Shown: piece by piece, positions 54,900 through 64,000 of the stretch
Layout of the letters: each line of letters opens with the position of its first letter
Numbering within the stretch: the first letter of the stretch is position 1
Assembly: GCA_011947345.1 (NCBI GenBank)
Contig: JAAVTG010000272.1
Coordinates: 54,712-118,711 of the forward strand
Direction of reading: 5' to 3'
DNA length: 64,000 nt
From: Phytophthora quininea
Lineage: Eukaryota > Oomycota > Peronosporomycetes > Peronosporales > Peronosporaceae
Position numbers and translations under genes: made by a program
Notes under the pieces: model-generated
What the model was told of the DNA's origin: nothing
Database searches by the model: none
Seen by the model: only the letters and a program-made list of their open reading frames with translations

Positions 54900-57800
54900 A
54901 TGTGTGTCAGCCGGCGAGGCGCTCTGCTGGCGGTCGCTGCTGCACTCGGAGGCGTCAAGTGGTACGTCTCTTACTATCCTGATATTCTACGTCGCCTAAG
55001 CTACTCGTAGACAGTCGAATTGCTCTAATCGGGCGAATATTGGCGCCATAATGACAAAATTCTGACTGCTTCTATTTTATTACGATTATTATGCAGTTTG
55101 GAGCTGACGCAGCAGCAGCTGACCAACATCACCACAATACGGAGTGGATCATCACTGTCCTTTGCGTTCTACAGCAACAACTCGGTGGTGACGACGCTCT
55201 CAGCCTCCGCCTTGGCACAAGAGAGTGTATTATTCCTACAAGGCAATCAGCTCACGAGTATACCGGCCACGTTCTTCCGGGCAGTCTACAATGTCACATA
55301 CGTGTAGGTGGAATGCTATTGAAAATTATCAGGTGCTGTGGAATTTATTTAACAGTATTTGTTGCTGTGAACAGAAATATATCGGACAACCCGCTGACGG
55401 AGCTGGAAGCGGAGAGTTTTGTCAACATGCCGTACTTGGAGACAATATTGTATGAATTATTAATATTGCTGATCGATAGTGTTGTGCTGCTTAACTGACT
55501 TTTTGTTTGTATTGTAGATGCATGAACACACAGATCCGGACGCTGCCGACAGATCTCGTTAGCGACTGTCCGTTGTTAGACATGGTGGTCTTCAACCAAA
55601 GCACAATCCATACGATCGAATCACGGGCACTGGTGAATCTGCCAAACCTCGGATCAATGTGAGTTAGCATCGTTTTCATTTTGTGTCAGATATTTTTGTT
55701 AACCTGCACTGTCTTTTTAGTTATTTGTCACAGAACAACGTGTCGACCATCCCCGAAGATGCAGTTGTGAATGCGTCAGCGTGGCATACGCTGGATCTGA
55801 GCTACAATGATCTGTCCACTATCCCAAAAGCAGTATTTACAGCATCCGCGTCGTGGAAAGCTCTGGATTTCTCACACAATAGCATTTTGGAGGTCCCGTC
55901 TGGCATTCGAAGCGCGGTTGCTGATGGATACATGTAAGTCTGGTTAGCAAGCTGTAAAGGTTCGAAAACAAGTACTAACTCTGGTGAAATGCAGCTCTTT
56001 CGACTACAACTCGATTGTGGAAGTTAACGAAAACGCATTTGCCGGTGCCGCTGCGATTTATGATTTGCGTTTGGCATCCAACGCAATATTTACGGTCCAC
56101 TCAGGCGCATTTTCAGGAATGACAGCACTGCGAAGACTGTAAGTAAATTGTTCTTACGAAATGACCATTGCTTTGCTTTTGACAAAACCTCACGCACATT
56201 CGACAGGGATTTAAGCGACAACGTGATTTCTGTTATCGATGAAGACGCTTTTCAAGACGTGGATAAGCTTGAGGAGTTGAAGTTAGGCGCGAACAATATC
56301 CATCGGCTCACATTATCATCGGTACCGAGTCAATTGAGGCATTTGGAGCTGCAGGGAAACTTGTTAGATCTCATGCCAGACTTTCCAGATGACTTCATAG
56401 GCCCGCACCTCGAATACCTGTACGCACTGTCCCTCTTTCAAGGAATTACCACGCGAATAACCGTGCTGTGTGGCAATGGACAGGAACATGAGCCGCAACT
56501 ATCTGTGGTCGATCGCGACGAACGATGCTCTCAGACCCTACACAGGCCTCGTAATCTTGTACGTCAGGATGATGGCAATACGGATGCTTTATTTCCTAAC
56601 CGTTTTGCTATTGGTCGAAGGGATCTAAGCAACAATCATCTGGTGAATTTTTCGTCCGCACTGTTTGACCCAATCATGAGTACTATTGAAGAAATGTAAG
56701 TGATATCCCAATAGATTGGGCGAGAAGTCTTACTGACATGGTTGGTTTGACAGGCACTTTGACTACAATCTCATCACTTCCATCCCCAGAACAAACTTTG
56801 TGTCTCTAGTAAAGAACTTGCTGACCAATGTGTAAGTAGTCGTGTGTTCATTAGCACATTAACATTTTCTGACGTCATGATTGCTTAGGACTTTGGAGGA
56901 CAATCCGGGTATAGGATGGTCCTCAGACGTGACATGCGGAACAATTGTCCGAATGGAAGTATCTTTGAAGAGATCGATATGGGTGTGACATCTACTGGAT
57001 CGGCGTCTGCTACAAACGTGGCGCTCTATGGTTGTATTCAGTGTATCGCCGGAACGTACCATGATAACTCGACGGGGACTTGTGTGTCGTGTAGCACGGT
57101 GTCCGAACGTGCGTATGCAGACGAAGATGGCGCCACAGTGTGTCAGTATTGCCCCTATTCATCCGATTTACTTGCTGACCGCAAGGCGTGCAGAGATTTT
57201 CAGTGTAATGTGGTCTGTTGGCTCACGCTATCGATGGCAATAGCGATCCCTGGTGTCATTTTCAGTAGCAAGTTTTTGCTGTATCTGATCATGAAGAGCT
57301 CCAAGCGAACGCGGAAAATGGACATCAAAGAGCAAGAAGATATGAATGACTGGCGAATGGGTCTCATGATGCATCAGTTGGCTGAGCCCATGAGCCCAAA
57401 TGACTCACTGCTTGACGACGACGTTGATGTAGAGGCTTCGGACCGCGGAGAAGTGCCCATCCGTATTTATGACCTCCCAGAAGAAACCAAAGACTTAGTG
57501 TTGAGTACATTGCGAGATTACTTTCAAATTCGCAAGGAAAAACGCTGGTGTGCGCTCTCCCCAGACGAGCAAGAAGCCAAGCGGGAATGGAACGATGTGG
57601 AGTGGGAAACTTTCCACATGCATCGGATTCTGAGTCGCAGCTACAACGGTGAAGTGTTTCTCGGCGATTACTGTGGCACTCATGTGGTTGTGAAGCGAAT
57701 GATGACACTACGCTTCGAAGTGAAGGAACTGGCGGATACTATTAAAGACGTAGAACTCATGTGTACACTCAGCCACCCCAACATTGTGGTGTGTCTGGGG

Positions 57801-58872
57801 ACGATGTGGTCTGATCCGGAACACTTGTGCATCATCTCAGAGTACGTAAAGGGCGGCGATCTGGCCACCGTACTCGAGGTAGAGGCGCTAGATCGCCCCA
57901 ACAGAAACGAATCGTCCTTCAGTCGGAGATCTGCCTCGTTTGTCTTGTCCCCACTCGCAAATTTACCAAGGCCTGGCGAAGATAACGTCTCCACTCCGAC
58001 TCAAGCTAGGACCTATGGCTTATCAAGAACGTCACTAGTAGCACGTTTCCAAATGGTGCTGGACATCTGCAAAGCTCTCGTGTACGCACACGAGGGGATT
58101 TCCACAGTGACTTGCGTAGTCGGAATGTGTTAGTGACAGAGCTTTTTAGATGCAAGATTGGAGACTTTCGACATCACAGTCGTGACGACACACACACGCC
58201 ACGCGTGTGCTTCTTGTGGAAGCACCAAGTGGACAGGAGTCCGAGTCGGAGGACGAAGGGGTAGACATGGAAGGTGTGCGCTTCCTGCAACCCGAAGGGG
58301 ACGCGCAGAAGTCGCCCGAGTTGTCGCTTCCTCTTGTAGCACCTGAAGTGCTGCATCACAATTCTCGACATCTTGGCGCCGACATCTACAGCGTCGGAAT
58401 TCTCATGTTACAGGTTTGGTTCCATCCTTACGTTCTCTTTCAGAACGACGGACCGCGTGATGGCTTCGAGGAGCACCACCGAACGAAAAAGATTCAGCTT
58501 AGCCTCGACGTCCACGAAGAAGAAACCAAGAGCGACAATCCTGGCAAGGAAGAACCAACCCTCCCACGAACAGCTAGTGCAGTACAGAAAAACAAACAGC
58601 ACAATGCTGCAATGCGCCATTTCATGAGCAAGCTCCGCATGCTCGCGAACGTTGGCAACTCCGAGGCTGACGCGGATGAAAGTAGCTTTGGGACGACAAC
58701 CACTTCATCTGCAGGATCGCTGTCCTTGTCGCTATCTTCCTCATCAGCGATTGTCGACAAACTAACTGGAGCGATTGAAGATTGTCTCCACAGTGATCCA
58801 AAGAAGAGACCGACGGCGAAGAAACTCGTTGGGCTCTTCCAACTTTTCCTGGATGAAATCAATGCCAGCTGA
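54900..58872 (+). CDS. LRR receptor-like kinase 4 (TKL, possible pseudokinase)
   Basis: ATG 54900 gives the signal peptide MCVSRRGALLAVAAALGGV; exon 1 ends at 54961 and exon 2 starts at 55097. Single-LRR exons follow (LFLQGNQLTSIPATFFR, NISDNPLTELEAESF, LDLSYNDLSTIPKAVF), separated by introns of about 45-200 bp. A Cys-rich stalk (CIQCIAGTYHDNSTGTC, CQYCPYSSDLL, about 57030-57200) and a membrane helix (WLTLSMAIAIPGVIFSSKF) come next. The kinase has VVVKRMM, LSHPNIVVCLG and VAPEVLHHNSRHLGADIYS, but the catalytic loop reads HSDLRSRNVLV (Ser for Arg), the glycine loop is degenerate and DFG is DFR. Frame is lost at a T3 run (58099-58101) and near 58205. It is on the opposite strand from, and unlike, kinases 1-3. 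Confidence 0.5.
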
Positions 58873-58997
58873 GCGAGTAGCTAGGATGTTAGTGCAGTGT
58901 CGCCATTGAGAATTGCCGCGTCCCTGTCTGGGACGCGTAATGGCGTCTGCGATGTTTGAAGTACTCATCTAACTGTCGGATAAAGAGCTTGCGGTCG

Positions 58998-59012
58998 GCT
59001 CATTTTGCTTTT
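58998..59012 (+). promoter_or_regulatory. Oomycete core promoter initiator
   Basis: GCTCATTTTGCTTTT matches the oomycete consensus GCTCATTYYNCWTTT at all 15 positions and lies 15 bp before the ATG at 59028. Confidence 0.5.
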
Positions 59013-59027
59013 AGCCTGGAGAAGCGC

Positions 59028-59774
59028 ATGGCATTTACCCCGTCGAGAATGTCCTTCTGGTCGAACGGCTCGTCGAGCATGCAAGGGTTGGCGTCGATTT
59101 TGAAGCGCAAGGGTGTCGTACAGTCCGACGCAGTGTTCAACGCGATGGCGCGCACTGACCGCGCCAAGTACATGGCTCAGGTCGAGACCCCCGACGGCGG
59201 ACACGTCGGCGAGCTATCTGCTTATCAAGACTCTCCGCATCCCATCGGCTACCATCAGGTCATCTCAGCGCCACATATGCATGCTCACGCGATGGAGCTG
59301 GGCTATGCCGCGATCAAGGACGTCAACCAGCCGCGGATCTTGGACGTCGGAGCTGGGTCTGGATACCTGACGGCGAGCTTGGGCCGGATGGTAGAAGCCC
59401 AAGGCGGACGCGTCTTCGGTGTGGAGATTGTGCCTGGACTGGTGCAGTTTGCCAAGAAGAACATCCAAATGGCGGATGGCGATCTGTTGGACCGAGGCAT
59501 CGTGTCGGTTCGTTGCAATAATGGATGGGACGGTCTTCCGAACGAAGCTCCGTTCCACTACATCCACGTGGGAGCTGCTGCCGAGTCGCCCCCGCAGGCG
59601 CTGATGGATCAGCTCGCCAATGGTGGGCGCATGGTGCTGCCTCTGGACGAACCTCGCGGCGGCCAAATGTTCGTGGAGATCACTCGCAACGGCAACAGCT
59701 ACTCCCAGCGCCGACTGTTTGGCGTCTGTTACGTGCCACTGGTGCGAGAGCGCAAGTCGAGCATGGGAGCATGA
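59028..59774 (+). CDS. PCMT1: Protein-L-isoaspartate O-methyltransferase, copy 1
   Basis: 248 residues. PIMT signatures: VFNAMARTDRAKYM, YQDSPHPIGYHQVISAPHMHA (substrate loop), the SAM-binding ILDVGAGSGYLTASL, GRVFGVEIVPGL, NNGWDGLPNEAPFHYIHVGA and GGRMVLPLDEPRGGQ. The enzyme methylates L-isoaspartyl residues in aged proteins to start their repair. The start at 59028 directly follows a perfect initiator. There is no intron, unlike its tandem paralogue at 60252. The C-terminus (RERKSSMGA) stops earlier than in the paralogue, which continues with a Lys/Gly-rich tail; a one-base lesion near 59765 could explain this. Confidence 0.5.
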   Translation: MAFTPSRMSFWSNGSSSMQGLASILKRKGVVQSDAVFNAMARTDRAKYMAQVETPDGGHVGELSAYQDSPHPIGYHQVISAPHMHAHAMELGYAAIKDVNQPRILDVGAGSGYLTASLGRMVEAQGGRVFGVEIVPGLVQFAKKNIQMADGDLLDRGIVSVRCNNGWDGLPNEAPFHYIHVGAAAESPPQALMDQLANGGRMVLPLDEPRGGQMFVEITRNGNSYSQRRLFGVCYVPLVRERKSSMGA

Positions 59775-60251
59775 TGGGGTTTGGGCCATGAAGGAGCACG
59801 AGATCGAGATGGTTGAGAAGATGCAGTACCCAAGGCTCTTTTTGCAGGAGGTCCAGTGGATACCGTTCGTCTACAACTTCAACTTGATTACTTGAATTTT
59901 GTATGGGATGTAGCATCATTTCCGTTTTGTAGCGTCTGGACAGGAAGCTGCCTCCATGTCTCCATGAACTCTCTCGACGATTGTCTTATCCCAGCTCTGC
60001 TGTCAATATTTTTAGTCGATTTTCCGGCCAGGCTCGAGGCTCCGCTTCTTCTGTTCTTGTGGCATCGCAACCGGACGCACTGGCCTCCATCGCTTTCGGG
60101 ACAGCGTCGTGCAGCCTGTCGATGGTTCTTCTTAATCTCATTCGCGAACATTCAACCAAGCTGAGAACTGCATTGCGTCTCGATTCTTCCACAGCACTCA
60201 CGCTGTGAGAACCTCCGGAACCAATAGAGCAACTCGAAGAAAGCGGAGACC
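59775..60251. other. Spacer between methyltransferase genes
   Basis: No supported gene. Short frames on both strands have no recognisable content; the promoter of the second methyltransferase must lie here. Confidence 0.5.
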
Positions 60252-61096
60252 ATGGCGGCGGCGTTCCGTCAGTGGCCCTGCAGTTCATCAACCAACGAAG
60301 GTCTCGTCCGAAACTTGCAAAAGGCTGGAGCTATACGCTCGACTGCCGTCTTCGATGCTATGAAGCGCACAGATCGAGCTCGCTTCGTCCCAAGAGAGCT
60401 CCGTGAAGACGCCTATCAAGACACTCCGTGTCCTATCGGATTCAGGCAGACCATCTCAGCACCGCACACGGTAAGAAACAAGAAACCTGCCTGCTTGCAA
60501 GTCTCTAATAGTGATGTCTGCAGCATGCACATGTGCTGGAGCTGGCCTATTCATCGATCGAAGGTGTCAACAAGCCGCGAGTGCTGGATATTGGCGCTGG
60601 GTCTGGTTACCTGACTGCAGCTTTCGCTCGACTCGTGGACGATGCTGGTGGCCGAGTGTTTGGCCTGGAACTGCTGCCTGCGTTGACTCAATTTGCTCGG
60701 AAGAATGTGCAACACGCAGCTCCCGACCTATTGGAGCGTGGTGTGCTGTCATTGCACTGCTACAACGGCTGGCAGGGGCTTCCAAATGAAGCACCTTTCC
60801 ACTTCATTTTTGTTGGGGCAGCAATGTCTGCTCCTCCACAGACTTTACTTGATCAACTTGCTGACGGCGGACAGCTTGTGGTGCCTGTTGATGACCCGCG
60901 CGGCGGCCAAATACTGACGAGCGTCACACGCCGTGGGTCCAGCTTCATCCACCGCAAGCTCATGCCGACCTGTTTTGTTCCGCTGATCCGTGGCGAGATC
61001 GCCAAGAAGCGACGAGGATTGGGCTTTGGAGGAGACAAGGAAGTCCCCGGAGGCAAGGTGCTTCGCATCACGCACTCCTTCCGTGCTGTAAGATAA
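60252..61096 (+). CDS. PCMT1: Protein-L-isoaspartate O-methyltransferase, copy 2
   Basis: Exons 60252-60470 and 60524-61096 join across a 53-bp intron into 263 residues. Motifs parallel copy 1: VFDAMKRTDRARFVPREL, YQDTPCPIGFRQTISAPHT, VLDIGAGSGYLTAAF, GRVFGLELLPAL, YNGWQGLPNEAPFHFIFVGA and VVPVDDPRGGQ. The tail, AKKRRGLGFGGDKEVPGGK, is absent from copy 1. Uninterrupted. The intron in this copy but not in copy 1 suggests an old duplication or a retroposed origin for copy 1. Confidence 0.5.
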
Positions 61097-61188
61097 AGAG
61101 TCAAACAAGTATTGTCGTGATCGAGAAGTGAAGAAGTAGCGTGGGTAAAGAATTCTAAACTATTTCCTATCGCTAGAGTTACCGCAGT

Positions 61189-63001
61189 TTATGCGTCAAG
61201 CACATTGTGCAATTGCTCGACGAAGTACTGGATCTCGTCGATCTGAATCTCCATGACGGCACTGGTGAAGCCGTCCTGGCGGAAGTTGGCTCCCGTCTCG
61301 CCTGCTGCCAACTTGAAAGCGGTTCCCAACGTGCTGTTCAAAGCGACACAAGTTAGTGGTCAAAGTCACGGCAACAAGCAGCAAGTACGCCTCACTTCCG
61401 GTGGATCTCGCCTGGTGTGGATGGACACGTGAGCCCAACAATGAGAAAGCAGTTCTGCGCTGGGTTGCGTGTGATCAGCACCAGCGGCACGATATTCTTG
61501 TTGGTTACGTGCTCCTCTTCCTCCGCGTCTCCGCCTTCTCCGTTCTCTCCTTCTTCGCCCTGAGGTTTCTTTTAGCAGGCGCGTTAGGGCCGCCCCATTT
61601 CCCACTAGCGCGATGCACGTTCAGCAAGAAGAGAGCCAACTGAGTGAGCACGTTCGCGTTGGCGAAAAGCTCCTGCTCACGCTCAGGTACGTTTAGACAG
61701 ACGTATCGGAAGTGTTTGACACGCACGAGCAGTTTGCGCTCCATGATGGACAGCCCCACACGCACAATCGCCTGTTTGAGTGACATGGCCACCTTGATGC
61801 CGCTTTCCATGAGGCGACTGGAAGTCACGGACTGGCACGTGAGCGCTGTGTGGGCCAGCATGAAGTTCTGCTGACGGAAGTCGTCTTGAGGGGACTCTGT
61901 CTCGTTATCTGCTGCTACCTTGTCGTCTTTGCCCTTCTCGGTACTAGTATTACTGCCGTTTAGAGTGGTGGACATGATAGCGTCAAGAGCAAACAGGTTT
62001 GTCAAGACGTTGTGGTGTTGGTGCTGCGTCTCAGCCTCAAAGACAGTAGCGACATAGCTTTCGGGAGCTTCCAACAGCGCCTGCAGTCCGTACACAGCGT
62101 CAGCCGCGCACAGCTGGTACTGGAAGGCAAACGTGCGCTTAAACGACCCGTAGAAGAGGTCGTCGAGCCCGAATTCAGGCGCCATTTCTTGCGTCTTCTC
62201 TCGAAGCATCTGCTTCATCTCTAGCGGCATGTACGAAAACTTTTGCTGGCTTTGTCTTAATGAGAAGCCCATTCGCGCAAGGAATACGTGCAGCGCGGTG
62301 TCTCCTGCGCCACTTTCATTAGCCCCGTGGCATTCCGAGCTCCGACACGTCGTGCCTGATCCTGGTAGAGTCCAAGCTTGGAAGCGACGTAGTCCGAGTA
62401 GTACATGGCGTCGTACAGCGACCAGTGGCGGTAGCACATGAAGCGGTACTCTTCTTCAAAGCCAATCTTACCGTCATCGTATCCAGGGTGGCGATCCTCC
62501 TCAGCATTAGCTCCCGGTCCGCTGGAAGGCGTCGGCGCATCAACAGCCAGCACCTCATCCTGGAACCTCGTAACCATAAGGTTGTAATTGTCCGCATCGA
62601 TTTCCTCCATCACAAACTGCTTGGTCAGTCCTACAATGGCGTACCAGAGCAGATCTCTTTGGGCGCTGTTCACTTGTTGCGCTAATTCAAAGGCAACGGT
62701 AGCTGCAGGAGCGCCATGGAATGAGCCTCTGTAGTACCTCAAGATCTCCTCTCTCCGTCGTCTTTTAGCCATAATAGCCGTCTCCATGGGCTCGTCAGTA
62801 TCAACGGAGTGAATCTCCTGTTCTTTTCTCCTCTTGGGAGACTGCTCCATGGCTTCATCGTCCTCCTCCTCCTCGTCTCTCTTTCTCTTATCATTGTCCG
62901 TCACTTCACTGCCGTCTTTTGTATCCTCCGTGTCTTGTGTCTCTCCAAACTCTGCTTCTTCCGTATCAAATTCTACTTCAGCTTCTCCTTCACTCTCTTC
63001 T

Positions 63002-63033
<32 letters not shown>

Positions 63034-63522
63034 TTCTTCTTCAAAGTCTTCTACCTCTAAATCTGGTCCAAACGCTGGATACTCTTCCAGATCTAAAGCC
63101 CCGTCGTCGAACACCACAATCTGCTGGTGCTCGTCGTAGATATTGGCCAAGTGGATGGGTCTGTGGCTGTCCAAAATGTAGCACTTAATATGGGTCGGAA
63201 GCGCCAGCAGCTTGGCCACGTCCACGATTGCGCCGCAGTTGAGCATCACCACGGACCGCAGCTCTCCTGCGCCCCGTAACGTCCCGTCGGCGCCTCGGAT
63301 TCTCGTCTCCCGCGCCTGTAAAACGTCCTCGTAGCCCCGTACTGCTAATAAGGAGTAACTCAACATGTCGGCGCGTAGCAGCCGCGTGAGGATCTCCGCA
63401 GCGCACAGTGCGTCGACGTCCAAGGCCACGAGGATCAGGACGCTGCAGGCCCCACCGCTCTGCAGCGCGTCGTGCTTGATCTGCCCGTACGCGGCGTGGA
63501 ACTCCTCGCGCGGCCACAGCAT
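61189..63522 (-). CDS. CDC45: CDC45 replication initiation factor
   Basis: N-terminal RecJ/DHH-like core: VLILVALDVDALCAAEIL, VMLNCGAIVDV, CYILDSHRPIHLANIYDE. A long acidic insert with an unbroken run of 17 Glu follows (about 62990-63050), then FEEEYRFMCYRHWSLYDAMYYSDYV and, further on, ALHVFLARMGFSLRQSQQKFS and SGIKVAMSLKQAIVRVG. CDC45 with MCM2-7 and GINS forms the replicative helicase. Two T3 runs (62314-62316 and 61566-61568) each lack a base; restoring them gives one frame. The last intron is 61395-61334, and the final exon (GTAFKLAAGETGANFRQDG) ends at 61189. Start 63522 is the first ATG. The length of about 750 residues is slightly above the human protein because of the acidic loop. 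Confidence 0.5.
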
Positions 63523-63542
63523 CGTGGAGGTGCTTTTTCAAA

Positions 63543-63556
63543 GGAAAAGAAAGTGA
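63543..63556 (-). promoter_or_regulatory. Pyrimidine-rich initiator-like element of CDC45
   Basis: On the coding strand TCACTTTCTTTTCC lies about 20-35 bp before the CDC45 ATG and partly matches the oomycete initiator (TCAYTYY core, then a T-rich flank). Confidence 0.5.
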
Positions 63557-64000
63557 AAATATGTTTCCGCCAATTTTCGTCAAGTTTGTTTGAACTTTGC
63601 AGTTTGTAAATGAAGAATGCTTTGATCATGCCGCTGACGCGTGAAGCAGGCGTCGACAATCCACAACGTGAATGCACTTGAGCAAAGCTTACTGCTGCTG
63701 CTACTGCTGCAACAGTTGCCAGTAGGCTTTGCAGGAAACCCACAGCAAGCTTTTATGCTAGGTAAAAAAACCTCTTCAAAATACTCTCTGCATGAGCGCA
63801 CCAACGCTGCTGCAGTCCTTCCTCCACGGCAAATGGATTCTCACCGACGAGTCTGCTTGCACACGACCATGACAGGCGCTGCTGATGGCAACATTCCGCC
63901 TGCATCCTGCGTCAGCAACAAAGCATGCAAAGCATCTGGTGGCAAGATAGTTCAACAAGACGACGCGGCTTCACTCCGGCGTAACGCCCTTGCGCCTCCA
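63557..64000. other. Terminal spacer
   Basis: Only short minus-strand frames without recognisable domains; no gene is supported up to the window edge. Confidence 0.5.

Noticed and set aside
62809..63188. Plus-strand poly-Leu/poly-Ser frames opposite CDC45
   Set aside because: They are the reverse complement of the Glu-rich loop of CDC45.
1..64000. CRISPR arrays, bacterial operons or prophage
   Set aside because: Introns, eukaryotic gene families and no regularly spaced direct repeats.

Overview
The window is nuclear DNA of a plant-pathogenic oomycete, most like Phytophthora or a close relative. The evidence is threefold. There are Crinkler-type (CRN) ATPase genes and a small secreted RXLR-class remnant. 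There are LRR receptor kinases with TKL kinase domains and very short introns (40-80 bp). Compact housekeeping genes sit on either side of repeat-rich DNA, with an oomycete-type initiator (GCTCATTYYNCWTTT-like) just upstream of two starts.

Layout. 1-13890 is an effector and transposon zone: a broken CRN gene (92-1887), a decayed chromodomain Ty3/gypsy pol (1888-5876), an antisense cysteine-protease-like gene (5888-7134), a Merlin/IS1595-type DNA transposon (8976-10315), a second broken CRN gene (10375-13890), and inside that an apparently intact pogo-type transposon (11934-13600). 13896-31903 is gene-dense: a dolichol/phytol-kinase-like gene, two convergent AGC kinases, three tandem LRR-TKL receptor kinases, a nucleotide-sugar transporter and an FHA protein. 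32040-33400 holds a CRN fragment and the small secreted gene. PGS1 and an AAGAB-like gene (33759-36279) share a divergent promoter of about 50 bp. 36368-50274 is a fourth CRN gene split by three head-to-tail Helitrons (37795-49733). 50473-63522 is again housekeeping: PFDN5, EMC6, a SMIM13-like protein, a WW protein, PEX7, a fourth receptor kinase, two protein-isoaspartate methyltransferases and CDC45.

Reading the annotation. Almost every long conserved gene is interrupted by a one-base frameshift, usually in a short homopolymer. The three near-identical Helitron copies differ from one another at such runs. I read most of these as consensus errors of a long-read assembly, so those genes are called CDS with the position of the lesion given. 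Nonsense codons in the gypsy, protease and CRN sequences are mostly explicable as C-to-T or G-to-A changes and are more likely real decay.

Themes. Membrane-proximal signalling is heavily represented: four LRR-TKL receptors and two AGC kinases. Organelle functions (cardiolipin-pathway PGS1, PTS2 import receptor PEX7, ER insertase subunit EMC6) and replication (CDC45) sit alongside. The strongest structural observations are that CRN ATPase genes are each broken by a different transposon class, that the Helitrons abut exactly end to start, and that the protease-like gene lies tail to tail with the gypsy element.

[Form note: the original answer gave no confidence values; the uniform 0.5 in every feature is a placeholder required by the schema, not an estimate.]
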